Shown: positions 9,831 through 19,689, numbered from the stretch's first letter. The stretch is 64,000 bases of DNA from Elusimicrobiota bacterium (GCA_016180425.1 JACPBF010000002.1:1-64000); one strand, 5' to 3'. The notes: a model not told the origin generated them from the letters alone. Numbers and translations are program-made.

Positions 9831-10535
9831 TTAAAAATTTGGGCGATTGGCTAGTTTTGCAGTTAAGATAGAGCATTCATAAAGGAGATAGGAGCATAAG
9901 GCAAGAAGGAGCGAACTGATAGGGTCAGGGCCTGGGGTTAGAACAGCGCTGGCAATATAAATGATTAAAACCGCAATTTTTCTTTTTTCAGATAATGTTT
10001 CCCAGTTTAAGACGCCTAATTTCGCAAGAAAAAATGTGAGGAGAGGCATTTGAAATATCCCTCCAAGCGTAAGACAAATCATTCCCAGAAAACTAATATA
10101 AGCATCAATGGAAATTTGAGGCGCTAGAACTCCTGAGCCATAACTTAAAAGAAATTTTATGGCTAAGGGCACAAGAAGAAAAAGGCCAAGGCTAAACCCC
10201 AGGGTAAAAAGAATATAAGAGCTGGGCAGAATCCAAAATAGAGATTTTTTCTCTTTTGGGGTCAGGGCGATCAGTATGAATCTCCAAATTTGGATTAAAA
10301 TAAATGGCATGGTTAAAAGCACGCCAGAAACCAAAGCGATTTTTAACCGCGCCATAAAGGCTTCCATAGGTTGAATGAAAATAAATTTCCCCACAGGTTT
10401 TGAAATAAAAAAAAGTATTTTATCCACAAATTGGTAGCTTATGACTAGACCCAGGACAACGGCTAGAAGAGACCAAAAAATTCTTTTTCTTAGCTCCTCT
10501 AAATGATCAAAGAATGGTTTAGGGACATCTTCCAT
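9831..10535 (-). CDS. tatC: Sec-independent protein translocase TatC
   Basis: Receptor and core of the twin-arginine exporter for folded proteins in the inner membrane. Six hydrophobic helices are visible. The N-terminus has the family motif FFDHLEELRKRI with the conserved glutamate in the first cytoplasmic segment. At 234 residues it is typical. Lies 15 bases downstream of tatA. Confidence 0.93.
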   Translation of the reverse strand: MEDVPKPFFDHLEELRKRIFWSLLAVVLGLVISYQFVDKILFFISKPVGKFIFIQPMEAFMARLKIALVSGVLLTMPFILIQIWRFILIALTPKEKKSLFWILPSSYILFTLGFSLGLFLLVPLAIKFLLSYGSGVLAPQISIDAYISFLGMICLTLGGIFQMPLLTFFLAKLGVLNWETLSEKRKIAVLIIYIASAVLTPGPDPISSLLLALCSYLLYECSILTAKLANRPNF

Positions 10536-10550
10536 ATTTTTAGTTTTTTT

Positions 10551-10751
10551 TTAACTTATTGGCGGGGTTTGATTATCTTTTTTGTCCTCATTACTTTTAA
10601 GATCATCCTCACCCTCTTTTAATCCTTTTTTAAAAGTAGAAATCGCTTTTCCTATTGAGCGGCTTAACTCCGGCAGTTTTTTTCCGCCAAATAAAAGAAG
10701 AACAATGAAAAGAATAATTAACCAATCCCAGGTTCCTAAATTTTGAAACAT
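10551..10751 (-). CDS. tatA: Twin-arginine translocase subunit TatA/E
   Basis: Pore-forming small subunit: one N-terminal hydrophobic helix, the FGGKKLPELSRSIGKAISTFKKG hinge and amphipathic helix (residues 22-44), then a charged tail. At 66 residues it is a normal TatA/E. An AAGGAGGGG ribosome site precedes the ATG. Forms a two-gene unit with tatC. Confidence 0.92.
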   Translation of the reverse strand: MFQNLGTWDWLIILFIVLLLFGGKKLPELSRSIGKAISTFKKGLKEGEDDLKSNEDKKDNQTPPIS

Positions 10752-10817
10752 ATTCTTACCCCTCCTTTAAACCCGAATTTTGCATTAGTTGTCATGAGCT
10801 GGTGCGCACTCTGAAGC

Positions 10818-10858
10818 ATGAAAATACGTAATAGTAATGACTTATTGCCTATTTTCAT
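10818..10858. other. Long imperfect hairpin between the TPR gene and tatA
   Basis: Nine-base perfect arms ATGAAAATA and TATTTTCAT enclose a further mostly paired inner stem. There is no T-run on either strand, so it does not look like a factor-independent terminator. It lies in the 178-base gap upstream of tatA, which otherwise shows nothing recognisable except the tatA ribosome site. Confidence 0.4.
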
Positions 10859-10929
10859 AACAGACTATAAAGACTATGGAATCTCCGCATCTATTTAGAG
10901 CTTTATCCATATTATGTAGAGTACAAATT

Positions 10930-12180
10930 TTAATTGCCAATAAAATGAGCTTCTTCTTTTCTGGAAAATTTTTCCTTACAGGGGGAATTTGAGTCTGAGG
11001 TTTGAACAGTTAGCTTTTTACCATCCAAAATTCCTTCCTTATATTCTCCATAGAAAAAAGTCATCTGTTTGATGGAACAACCATTTTCTTCTTTCCAATT
11101 TAAACTCCCAAGAACAAACCATTTTCCATAGCAAAACCCAGTATATTTATTGAAAAGATTGTCCGTTGCATGAATCATATTACTATTTTGCATGGCATAA
11201 AGGGGCTGTGAAATATCTTTTTCTCTAGTTTTAGAATCTTCTGAAGGTTTTATTTTTTTATCTTCATTTTTAATTTTTATTTTCCATAGTCCATCAAAAG
11301 GCTTATCTTTTGATAAAGGATCCTTTAAAATGTTCATGCCAACCGCGGATTTTAATAATTCTATTTTTTTTAGCTCGAACTCAATTACTTCCCGCCTCAT
11401 TAATAACTCTCTAGAACCTCCTTTTTTTAGGGCTAAGAGATAATTTGTTTCAGCCTCATAAAATTTGCCTATGCCGCAATAATTTAGGGCAAGACGGGCA
11501 AGGATTTTTGGCGAGTAATCCCGCAGCATGAGATTTTCTAAGATTAAAACAGCGCCTTTATAATCTCCCAGCATTTCATCAATGGTTGCCAAATAAAAAA
11601 GAGCTTCGTCAAATTTATGGTCTAATTCAAGCGCTTTTCTCATCTCCCAAAAAGCGATCTCAATCGCCTGATATTGTTCTTTTTCCCCTCGTAAGATTCT
11701 TCCTCCTTGGGTAGAAACAATTGAGGTGGGAGTGATCAGAGCTTTAAAGCGGTAGAGTCTGCCAAGATAAAAGTAGAGCTTGGCAGCGTCTTTTTCTTTG
11801 GTTTTATAAACTTCTTTTTCAAAGTTAGACAGGGCTTGGATAAATTGAGGAGCTTCGACCAGAGGTTCTGATTCATTAAAAACGCTTAAGTTAACCTCTA
11901 ATTTATCTAACCTCATTTCAATGGAATCGAAGATTTTAAGAGCTCTTTCCAAATCTCTTCTAGTTAAAGCCTTAACCCCATCAAAAAATAAATCATTGAT
12001 TTGCTCTTTAGTGGAAGTAACATTAATTTCTTGAAAGCCTTTGTTTGTGATCACCCAATCCTGTTCATTCTTTTTTTCATTCTCTTTTGATTTGTTAAAA
12101 GGAAGAAAGTCCCAGAGATAGAGAGCAGCTACACACAAAATTAGAAAAAATAACAATGTAAAAATAATTTTTTTCAACAT
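10930..12180 (-). CDS. Membrane-anchored TPR-repeat protein, function unknown
   Basis: An N-terminal signal-anchor helix (residues 1-22 from the chosen start) is followed by a charged linker and TPR-like helix pairs at roughly 130-290, including ALFYLATIDEMLGDY and LNYCGIGKFYEAETNYLLAL. A non-repeat C-terminal domain has several cysteines and tryptophans. I chose the ATG at 12180 because it places the hydrophobic helix at the N-terminus. The frame stays open to an ATG at 12234, whose extra residues come from a dispersed repeat (see 12203). No ribosome site decides between them. Probably a periplasm-facing scaffold; no specific function is claimed. Confidence 0.65.
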   Translation of the reverse strand: MLKKIIFTLLFFLILCVAALYLWDFLPFNKSKENEKKNEQDWVITNKGFQEINVTSTKEQINDLFFDGVKALTRRDLERALKIFDSIEMRLDKLEVNLSVFNESEPLVEAPQFIQALSNFEKEVYKTKEKDAAKLYFYLGRLYRFKALITPTSIVSTQGGRILRGEKEQYQAIEIAFWEMRKALELDHKFDEALFYLATIDEMLGDYKGAVLILENLMLRDYSPKILARLALNYCGIGKFYEAETNYLLALKKGGSRELLMRREVIEFELKKIELLKSAVGMNILKDPLSKDKPFDGLWKIKIKNEDKKIKPSEDSKTREKDISQPLYAMQNSNMIHATDNLFNKYTGFCYGKWFVLGSLNWKEENGCSIKQMTFFYGEYKEGILDGKKLTVQTSDSNSPCKEKFSRKEEAHFIGN

Positions 12181-12202
12181 AGTGAAATCATCTGATGCAA
12201 AT

Positions 12203-12240
12203 AATTTGGTTGATTGTGAAAACTCCATGGACATTAGTTG
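12203..12240 (-). repeat. Imperfect dispersed repeat, copy 1
   Basis: About 36 bases resembling 13323-13362, with matching blocks GTCCAxGGA, TTTTCA and CAACxAAAT in the same order and spacing. It lies just upstream of, or in the first codons of, the TPR gene. The surrounding gap 12235-12350 holds nothing else recognised. Confidence 0.35.
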
Positions 12241-12350
12241 GAGAAGGCATCACGAAAAAAATCATCTTTTGATCACTTTATGTAATCTAACCTTTTTGAC
12301 TTAGTTGTGAGAAGCCTGATGAAAAAGAATAGAATTGGCAAAGCCAAAGT

Positions 12351-13514
12351 TTAATAATCGCGATGGATAATAAAATGGGAAAGATCTTGCAGGGATTTTT
12401 TAAAAGAAGGCTCAAAAATTTCCAGAGAACTCATGGCTTTAGCAAAAAAATCATCCGCAAAATTTTTAGTCTGCTCTATGATTTTTTTCTCCTTTAGCAA
12501 GGGGTCAATCATCTCCCAATTTATTTTTGTGGTTTGAAAATCAGAACGCAATTTTTTTTTCTCATTTTCATTCATTGAGGCTAGAAGAAGGATTAAGGGA
12601 AGAGTCATTTTTCCATTGCCTGTGTCATTTTTCAAAGATTTACCGCATTTTTTTTCAGAGCCAATCACGTCTAAAAGGTCATCCACAATCTGATAAGAAA
12701 TTCCAATGTTTAATCCAAAATTAGCTAAGGATTCCTCTAATTCTTTTGGCAGGCCAGCCAAACGAGCGCCTGCTCTTGCGCATACAGAAATTAAAGAGGC
12801 TGTTTTGCGTTCTATAAAGGATAGGTACTCATTTAATGAGAGGTCAGAGCGATAACGATGTTTGAGCTGGTCTAACTCTCCCTCGCACATGCTTTGAGTG
12901 GTTCGCGCGACCTCAAGCGTTAATTGGTTATCCCCAACAGTAGAGACAAGATGAAAAGCTTTGCTGTAAAGATAATCTCCTAAGAGCAAGGCAACTTCTT
13001 CTCCAAATTGAATATTGGGGGTTGGTTTTAAACGTCTTAAAACAGAATGATCAATAATATCATCATGCACTAAGGTTGCCGCATGAATTAACTCAACTGA
13101 AACCGCGGCATCAATAACAGCTTTTTTTCTTTTAAATCCTTGAGATGTGCTTAATGCGCAAAGAATCACTAAAGAAGCGCGCAGCCTTTTTCCTCCAGCA
13201 GACAGCACATAGCTGGAAGATTCTTTTAAAATCCCATTGCTCTCATTTGCAATTGCTTTTAAGCGATCTTCAACCTGGTTTAAAAAAGGAAGGATGGGTC
13301 TTATAAGTTTTTGAAGCGGTAACCCAAAACATTTAGTTGGTTCTGAAAATTCCTTGGACGTTGTCCCTTCACTCCGCGCTTTTACTCCGCTCTGGATAGG
13401 CGGAGGATAGGTTTGTGACAGGCGAGAGGAAAAAGAGAAAGGATTCTTCACGGAAGAAATGGAGCGCTCCCTTTGATCCAGCAAATAAGTTGTTCTGGAA
13501 AAATTCCAAAGCAA
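12351..13514 (-). CDS. Polyprenyl diphosphate synthase (trans-prenyltransferase)
   Basis: Builds the isoprenoid side chain of quinones from IPP and an allylic primer. The first aspartate-rich motif LVHDDIIDHS and the second QIVDDLLD flank the all-helical core; GGKRLRASL binds IPP. The recognisable enzyme starts around residue 65 of the frame. The preceding stretch is unlike the family and overlaps nuoN by 67 bases, so the true start is unclear: possible starts are a TTG at 13514 or a GTG at 13452, and there is no in-frame start closer to the domain. Its position after nuoN, with ubiE before nuoA, suggests a role in menaquinone synthesis. Confidence 0.85.
   Translation of the reverse strand: MLWNFSRTTYLLDQRERSISSVKNPFSFSSRLSQTYPPPIQSGVKARSEGTTSKEFSEPTKCFGLPLQKLIRPILPFLNQVEDRLKAIANESNGILKESSSYVLSAGGKRLRASLVILCALSTSQGFKRKKAVIDAAVSVELIHAATLVHDDIIDHSVLRRLKPTPNIQFGEEVALLLGDYLYSKAFHLVSTVGDNQLTLEVARTTQSMCEGELDQLKHRYRSDLSLNEYLSFIERKTASLISVCARAGARLAGLPKELEESLANFGLNIGISYQIVDDLLDVIGSEKKCGKSLKNDTGNGKMTLPLILLLASMNENEKKKLRSDFQTTKINWEMIDPLLKEKKIIEQTKNFADDFFAKAMSSLEIFEPSFKKSLQDLSHFIIHRDY
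13323..13362 (-). repeat. Imperfect dispersed repeat, copy 2
   Basis: Partner of the element at 12203-12240, in the same orientation. It falls inside the anomalous N-terminal coding stretch of the polyprenyl synthase, so it may be inserted sequence that remained in frame. Confidence 0.35.
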
Positions 13515-14890
13515 AGGATTAAAAACGCGGCAAAACCTGTGGCTATTGTTAAACTAGTTTGATTTAGATTTTTTGGGATTGGAGTCAAATTTTCTATTGG
13601 CTCTTTAAAAAACATGGCATGAACAATCTTAAAATAGTAATAAACCGCTATCACGGAATTTAAAAGTCCCACAGCCACTAAAACAAACATTTTGGATTGT
13701 ATGGCTGCCGCAAACACATAGAATTTTCCCCAAAAACCAAGAAATGGCGGAATGCCTGACAGGGACATGAGAAAAATAAGCATTAAAAAAGCTAATGGAA
13801 AATTTTGACGAGCCAGCCCTTGAAAAGCTAAAAGTTCTTCTGATTTGCGAATTTGAGAAATGACAATCACAACTGCAAAAGCTCCTAAACTCATTAAAAA
13901 GTAAGCTAAACTATAGAGCATCACTCCTTCCCGTCCTAATGTGTTTCCCGCAACCAGCCCGATAAAGATTGTGCCTGCATGGGCAATGGAAGAATAAGCC
14001 AAGAGTCTTTTTAAGTTTTCCTGTTTAAGAGCCGCAATATTTCCTACGGTCATGGTCAGTATGGTAAGTAATGTGAAGAATTCATTTAATCCTATGAGGG
14101 ACTGATTCGCAAAGTCATTAAAAAATCGTAACATCACTACAATCACGCCTGCTTCTCTGGAAACAGAAAAAAAAGCGGTAATGGGTGTGGGAGAGCCTTC
14201 ATAAGTGTCTGGAGTCCATTGATGAAAAGGAACCAGGGAGAGTTTAAAACCTAAACCCACAAGAATAAAGATGAGCGCTAAAATAAATAGGGTTTTGTCT
14301 TGAGGGATCCCAGAGGTTAAATTTATATACTCCCGCACAGCGCTAAAATGAGTGGAACCGCATAAACCATAAATAAGAGAAATGCCGTAAAGCATAATGC
14401 CAGTAGAAAATGCTCCCACCAGAAAAAATTTAATGGCTGCTTCCGATGATTTTAGTTCTTTTTTAGCGAAACCGCTTAAGATAAATAAAGGAATGGTGGT
14501 TAATTCCAGCCCTACAAAAAGCATAAAGAAATCTTGCACAGAGCTTAAAAATAAGGTGCCGACCGAGGATAAAATTAGAAGCGAAAGATAAACGCCTGGC
14601 TGCTCGCCCATTAAAATCGAGTCTTTAGAGGAAATTAAAACAACTAAAATGCAGCTTAAAACAGTAAGGGTTTTAAAAAAAGATGAGAATGGATCTATAG
14701 CCAACATTTGAAAAGAGATCCCATGTTCTGAAACTCCAATTAAAAAGAAACAAAAAAATAGGCTGAAAAGCGCGATCGGGTATGCCCAGCGCTTAATTTG
14801 AACCTCTTTCGCGGTGTCTAAGAGCAATAAAAATATCGCAATCCCGCTTAAAAATATTTCTGGTAAAAGAAGTTTAATACTTAAAATCAT
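13448..14890 (-). CDS. nuoN: NADH-quinone oxidoreductase subunit N
   Basis: Antiporter-like proton-pumping membrane subunit of complex I. Some 13-14 hydrophobic helices; the conserved VGLELTTIPLFIL and, in the middle, SLVPFHQWTPDTYEGSPTP are diagnostic. At 480 residues it is a normal length. Last nuo gene; only 3 bases after nuoM. Confidence 0.94.
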   Translation of the reverse strand: MILSIKLLLPEIFLSGIAIFLLLLDTAKEVQIKRWAYPIALFSLFFCFFLIGVSEHGISFQMLAIDPFSSFFKTLTVLSCILVVLISSKDSILMGEQPGVYLSLLILSSVGTLFLSSVQDFFMLFVGLELTTIPLFILSGFAKKELKSSEAAIKFFLVGAFSTGIMLYGISLIYGLCGSTHFSAVREYINLTSGIPQDKTLFILALIFILVGLGFKLSLVPFHQWTPDTYEGSPTPITAFFSVSREAGVIVVMLRFFNDFANQSLIGLNEFFTLLTILTMTVGNIAALKQENLKRLLAYSSIAHAGTIFIGLVAGNTLGREGVMLYSLAYFLMSLGAFAVVIVISQIRKSEELLAFQGLARQNFPLAFLMLIFLMSLSGIPPFLGFWGKFYVFAAAIQSKMFVLVAVGLLNSVIAVYYYFKIVHAMFFKEPIENLTPIPKNLNQTSLTIATGFAAFLILCFGIFPEQLICWIKGSAPFLP

Positions 14891-14893
14891 GTT

Positions 14894-16399
14894 TTATTTC
14901 ACGCCATTAATAAAGTTCACTAAAGAGCTCATGGTGCTATCCATTAAGGAGATGAGCCAATGCGGCCATATCCCAATTAAAAGTGTAAGCGCAGTCAATG
15001 GAACCACGCTTACAAGTTCCCTAAAAGTCATGTCTTTTAAATCTGACCATTTTTCATTAAAGGGACCAAGAAAAACTTTTTGAATCATCCGTAAGAAAAA
15101 AGCAGTGGTTACTAATATGCCGATCACTGAAAGCGCGGTAAAAAATTTAAAAGTAGAGATTGAGCTAAAAATTTTGTGCTGGCTATTCGCGGAATAAGCT
15201 CCTAAGAAACATAAAAATTCGCTTATAAATCCCGCAAGAGCCGGCAATCCTAAAGAAGCCATGGAGGCTACTGTCATAATGCCGGTATAAATTGGAAGTT
15301 TTGCTCCTAAACCGCCAAAAGCATTAATTTCTCTGGTGTGAGCTCGGTCATAAATAACGCCCACAAGCAAGAATAGGGATCCTGTAATAATCCCATGGTT
15401 AATCATTTGTAAAAGAGCGCCATTAAAGCCGGTTAAAGTAAAAGCTGCCATGCCTAGAAGCGCGTATCCCATATGATTAATGGATGAGTAAGCTACCATT
15501 TTTTTCATGTCTGTTTGGGCCATGGCAACCAGAGCGCCATAGATAATATTGATAAAAGCAAGGATCAACAATGGAATGGAAAACCAGAGCGCTGCTTCCG
15601 GGAACATGGGGAAGGAGATTCTCATTAAACCATAAGTGCCCATTTTAAGAAGCACGCCGGCTAGTATCACAGAAACCGCAGTGGGCGCTTCGACGTGAGC
15701 TAAAGGCAGCCATGTGTGAAATGGGAAGATAGGCACTTTGATTGCGAACCCTACGAATAAGAGTAAAAAAACAATAAATTGAAATTTTCCAATAAACTGA
15801 CGATTATTTTGAATCAGTTGCAAAATGTCAAAAGTATGAGGAGTGGAACGGAAATATAGGGCTAGAATTCCAATCAGGATAAAAACAGAGCCAAAAAGAG
15901 TATAGAGGAAAAATTTAATAGCGGCGTATTCTTTTTTTGGCCCCCCCCAGATGCCGATTAAAAAGTACATTGGAACCAGCATCACCTCCCAAAAAATATA
16001 GAATAGGAAAAAGTCTAAGGATACAAAAACTCCGACCATGCCTGTTTCTAATAGTAAAAACCAGAAAAAATATTCTTTAACACGGGTTTCAATTTGAAAG
16101 GAGCCAATAATGGATAAGACAGAAAGCAAGGCTGTTAAAAGAATTAGAGGGTAGGACAATCCATCAATTCCAACATGGTAACTAATCCCAAACTGAGGTA
16201 TCCAAGAAAATTTTTCTACAAACTGCATTCCAGGATTTTGCCGGTCAAAATGGCAAAATATGGAAAGAGTTAAAAATAAGGAAAATAAAGAGAACACTAA
16301 AGCGATTAGGCGATGCGTATTTACTTTTTCTTTAGGAACAAACAGTAAAAGAAGAGCTCCTAAGAAAGGGATGAATGCGATTAAACTTAAAAAAGACAT
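14894..16399 (-). CDS. nuoM: NADH-quinone oxidoreductase subunit M
   Basis: Second antiporter-like pump subunit. Shows FYIFWEVMLVPMYFLIGIWGG and KVPIFPFHTWLPLAHVEAPT with the functional glutamate and lysines of the proton channel. 501 residues, the family length. Separated from nuoL by 30 bases. Confidence 0.94.
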   Translation of the reverse strand: MSFLSLIAFIPFLGALLLLFVPKEKVNTHRLIALVFSLFSLFLTLSIFCHFDRQNPGMQFVEKFSWIPQFGISYHVGIDGLSYPLILLTALLSVLSIIGSFQIETRVKEYFFWFLLLETGMVGVFVSLDFFLFYIFWEVMLVPMYFLIGIWGGPKKEYAAIKFFLYTLFGSVFILIGILALYFRSTPHTFDILQLIQNNRQFIGKFQFIVFLLLFVGFAIKVPIFPFHTWLPLAHVEAPTAVSVILAGVLLKMGTYGLMRISFPMFPEAALWFSIPLLILAFINIIYGALVAMAQTDMKKMVAYSSINHMGYALLGMAAFTLTGFNGALLQMINHGIITGSLFLLVGVIYDRAHTREINAFGGLGAKLPIYTGIMTVASMASLGLPALAGFISEFLCFLGAYSANSQHKIFSSISTFKFFTALSVIGILVTTAFFLRMIQKVFLGPFNEKWSDLKDMTFRELVSVVPLTALTLLIGIWPHWLISLMDSTMSSLVNFINGVK

Positions 16400-16429
16400 G
16401 GTTTCTTTCTCCTTTTTTACAAATGCTTT

Positions 16430-18397
16430 TTATCTTAACAATTCAATAAAATTAATTTTTAGCTGCCAGACCATTAAAAGTCCAAATCCAAAGAGTATAA
16501 ATAAAATATAATTTTGCACTAACCCTGTTTGGAATTTGCGTAAAATAGAGCTGCCTAATAGCGAAAGTTTCCCCCAGATGTCAACTAAATTATCTATGAT
16601 GTTTTGATCAAACCAATCCTGAATTTGGGAAAGTTTCACTGTAAGGAATCCAATCCCATCTACCCCTAACTGATCAAAAATATGAGTATCAAAAAGCGCT
16701 AGTTTTTGAGCCAGCCAATCCGCTGGTTTTATAATACAGTAAATGTAAAATTCATCAAAATTATATTTTTTTAAAAGTAGGCGATAAGGCCAGCTAAAAG
16801 TGGAAGCGATTTTCTCCGCAGAAACTGCTTTTAACCAATAGATTAAATAGGAAAGAAAAATTCCTAAAAGCGCGGCTGCGCTGGAAATTGCAGGCACTAG
16901 CCAATGAGGATAGGTGTGGGCGCTTGAGGCATGCGCGTTCAGCGGCAGCGCTTGCGAGGATAAGAGTAAGGGCACTGAATGCTCTAAAAGAAAACCTGCG
17001 ACCAAAGAGAGTAAAGCTAAAACTAGCAAAGGGATGGTCATGCTTTTAGGGGATTCATGCGCATGATTATAAATTTCTTTATCCTTAGGTTCAGCAATAA
17101 AAACTAACAAGTAAAGACGAGTCATGTAAAATGCGGTAAGAAAAGCCACAAAGGTAGCGCACCAAAATAGAAAACTATTGCCAGAGTTTAAAGTAGCTTC
17201 TAGAATCCCATCTTTGCTAAAAAAGCCGGCAAAAGGCCATATCCCTGAAATAGCTAGCCAAGCTGAAGTAAACGCAATAAAAGTTAATTTCATTTTTTTT
17301 GAAAGGCCGCCCATTTCTTCAATATTGTTTGTATGGGTTGCATGGATCACTGAACCAGCTCCTAAAAATAAAAGCGCTTTAAAAAATGCGTGAGTGGTTA
17401 AATGAAACATCCCCTCTGCTCTGCCCCCAACCCCCATACTTAAAATCATGTACCCTAGCTGGCTGACTGTGGAAAAAGCTAAAACTCTTTTAATATCTGT
17501 AGCTACTAATGCCATGGTCGCGGCTAAAAATGCGGTTAACATTCCTACCCAAGCTATGATTTCAAGTGAAAATGGTCCATGCTGAAAAAGAAAATAACTT
17601 CTTGCCACCATATAAACTCCAGCCGCAACCATGGTAGCCGCATGAATTAAAGCTGAGACTGGGGTAGGTCCTTCCATGGCGTCTGGCAGCCAAATATGCA
17701 AGGGAACTTGCGCGGATTTTCCCATAGCTCCGCAAAATAATAAAAGAGCAATGATTCCCGCGGTATTAGCTGAAATAAGACCTTCTTCAATCCTTCCTTG
17801 AACTTGAGCAAAATTAAGAGTTCCTAAAAGCGAAAACAGGCTTAAGATCCCAAGGAAAAAGCCAATGTCTCCTACTTTAGTAGTGATAAAAGCTTTTCTA
17901 CCCGCATTGGAAGCGCTTGTTTTTTCAAACCAAAAACCTATTAAAAGATAAGATGCCAGACCCACTAATTCCCAGCCAATAAACATTTGCAAAAAATTAT
18001 TCGCAACCACAAGCAGGAGCATGGCAAAAGTAAAAAAAGAAAGATAAGCATAGTATCGTTTAAAACGAGGATCATCTTGCATGTATCCTAAGGAATAAAC
18101 ATGCACAAGAAAAGATACAGAGGTAACCACCACTAGCATTAAAGCTGTTAAACCATCTATCAGAAATCCAAATTCAGTTTGATGAATTCCAAACCTAAAC
18201 CAAGGAATGGAAATTTCCGTTATATAAGAAGGGTTTTGAAGCAGCATGCTAAAAATTCCAAGGGAATGGATGAGAGTAATGCCAAGTGTGCAAATTCCCA
18301 GAACCGCTCCTTTTAAAGGAAGGTATCTGCCAAAAAAGAAAATAGTCAGAGCAGAAAGAAGAGGAAGTAAAACAATAAGATAGGAATGTTCAATCAT
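16430..18397 (-). CDS. nuoL: NADH-quinone oxidoreductase subunit L
   Basis: Largest pump subunit at the distal end of the membrane arm. FIGWELVGLASYLLIGFW and VPLHIWLPDAMEGPTPVSALIHAATMV mark the Na+/H+ antiporter-like core; the long amphipathic lateral helix lies in the C-terminal 150 residues. 655 residues, normal. Confidence 0.95.
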   Translation of the reverse strand: MIEHSYLIVLLPLLSALTIFFFGRYLPLKGAVLGICTLGITLIHSLGIFSMLLQNPSYITEISIPWFRFGIHQTEFGFLIDGLTALMLVVVTSVSFLVHVYSLGYMQDDPRFKRYYAYLSFFTFAMLLLVVANNFLQMFIGWELVGLASYLLIGFWFEKTSASNAGRKAFITTKVGDIGFFLGILSLFSLLGTLNFAQVQGRIEEGLISANTAGIIALLLFCGAMGKSAQVPLHIWLPDAMEGPTPVSALIHAATMVAAGVYMVARSYFLFQHGPFSLEIIAWVGMLTAFLAATMALVATDIKRVLAFSTVSQLGYMILSMGVGGRAEGMFHLTTHAFFKALLFLGAGSVIHATHTNNIEEMGGLSKKMKLTFIAFTSAWLAISGIWPFAGFFSKDGILEATLNSGNSFLFWCATFVAFLTAFYMTRLYLLVFIAEPKDKEIYNHAHESPKSMTIPLLVLALLSLVAGFLLEHSVPLLLSSQALPLNAHASSAHTYPHWLVPAISSAAALLGIFLSYLIYWLKAVSAEKIASTFSWPYRLLLKKYNFDEFYIYCIIKPADWLAQKLALFDTHIFDQLGVDGIGFLTVKLSQIQDWFDQNIIDNLVDIWGKLSLLGSSILRKFQTGLVQNYILFILFGFGLLMVWQLKINFIELLR

Positions 18398-18399
18398 TG

Positions 18400-18708
18400 T
18401 TAACCTTTTAAGATATTGATCCTTTCAACATAAAGTGTTTTTAAATTGCGATAAATCGCTAAAACTAAAGAGAGCCCCACCACTGCTTCAGCAGCAGCTA
18501 AAGTAATTACGAAAATTGCAAATCCCTGTCCCCAAATAGCTCTGGGATAACAATAATGGTTAAAAGCCACTAAATTGATATTGGTCGCATTAAAAATAAT
18601 TTCTATTGACATGAGGATGCCAATGATATTCCTGCGGGTTAGAACCCCATAAATTCCAATGATTAAGAGGATTGCGGAAAGGACTAGGTAATGGTGTAAG
18701 CTAACCAT
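18400..18708 (-). CDS. nuoK: NADH-quinone oxidoreductase subunit K
   Basis: Three-helix membrane subunit of 102 residues with the conserved GVLTRRNIIGILMSIEIIFNATN and a second buried glutamate in ITLAAAEAVVGL. Overlaps the end of nuoJ by 8 bases, which implies translational coupling. Confidence 0.95.
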   Translation of the reverse strand: MVSLHHYLVLSAILLIIGIYGVLTRRNIIGILMSIEIIFNATNINLVAFNHYCYPRAIWGQGFAIFVITLAAAEAVVGLSLVLAIYRNLKTLYVERINILKG

Positions 18709-19201
18709 CTATTTTTTCCTTTTTTGAAAAAAGAATCGCTCCCACTAAGGATGCTAGTAAAACCAAAGAAACAACTTCAAAAGGAAGAGCCAATTCTCCT
18801 AAAAGAAGATGTCCTATTTTTTCAGTGGTAGGGTAAAAATGATTTTTTTGTACCCCTGCTTCTAAAAATAAAGAACGCTTTAAAGAAACTAATAATACCA
18901 AAAGAATTCCAAATGAAATAATAAGAGAAGGAAGCCATTGCTCATTGACTTGGGTTTCTCTCTTAGCTTGCTCTACGGAAGAAAGCATGACTGCAAAAGC
19001 TAGAAGTACCAAGATGCCGCCCACATAAAGTAAAATTTGAACAGCAGCTAAAAAATCAGCGTTTAAAAGCACAAAAAGAGCGGCAACCATGGAAAGCGCA
19101 ACCGCTAAATAAAGCGCAGAGGTAAAAACACTTTTTTGCGTAACCACCATAACGCTGGAAAAAAGCAGGAGTAAAGCGATTAAATAAAAAACTAGATCCA
19201 T
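18701..19201 (-). CDS. nuoJ: NADH-quinone oxidoreductase subunit J
   Basis: Five-helix membrane subunit. The block AVQILLYVGGILVLLAFAVML is diagnostic. I start at the ATG at 19201 (MDLVFYLIALL), 8 bases after the nuoI stop. An upstream in-frame start would overlap nuoI and add a polar leader foreign to the family. 166 residues. Confidence 0.93.
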   Translation of the reverse strand: MDLVFYLIALLLLFSSVMVVTQKSVFTSALYLAVALSMVAALFVLLNADFLAAVQILLYVGGILVLLAFAVMLSSVEQAKRETQVNEQWLPSLIISFGILLVLLVSLKRSLFLEAGVQKNHFYPTTEKIGHLLLGELALPFEVVSLVLLASLVGAILFSKKEKIDG

Positions 19202-19209
19202 GTTAAATT

Positions 19210-19689
19210 TTAAATTGGTTTCATGTTTGTTGAACCCGAAGTTGAAGGCTCTGTAGAAGGACTCATCCTTTCCCACTTTACAAACATCTCTTTTCTTTCC
19301 AACATGCCCCATTCATATTGATGCGTGTGGCGCACAGACTTTATTGGCTTTGTGGGGCAGGCTTCTTCGCACAGTCTGCAATAGTTGCATTTTCCAAAAT
19401 CAATTTGGTACCAGCTCACCTTAGCTATTCTTTTTTTTGTAGCAGGATCCACTGCGGGTTCAAGTGAAATGCAGGCTGTAGGACAAGCCTTTACGCATAA
19501 GTTACAGGCAGTGCAGGTTTCTTTATCAAAAGTAAGAGCGCCTCTAAATCTTTCCGGGGTGATTAGTTTTTCATCTGGAAATTGCACGGTAATAGACGGC
19601 TGCCAAAAAGATTTCCAGGTGACTAACATCCCTTGAATTAAAGACTTTCCTACTTTATAGATTGTTTTAAAATAATTAAGCATTGTCAC
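19210..19689 (-). CDS. nuoI: NADH-quinone oxidoreductase subunit I (two 4Fe-4S clusters)
   Basis: Carries electrons to the N2 cluster in the peripheral arm. Two C-x2-C-x2-C-x3-C motifs are intact: CTACNLCVKACP and CNYCRLCEEACP. 159 residues. Lies between nuoH (1-base gap) and nuoJ. Confidence 0.95.
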   Translation of the reverse strand: MTMLNYFKTIYKVGKSLIQGMLVTWKSFWQPSITVQFPDEKLITPERFRGALTFDKETCTACNLCVKACPTACISLEPAVDPATKKRIAKVSWYQIDFGKCNYCRLCEEACPTKPIKSVRHTHQYEWGMLERKEMFVKWERMSPSTEPSTSGSTNMKPI

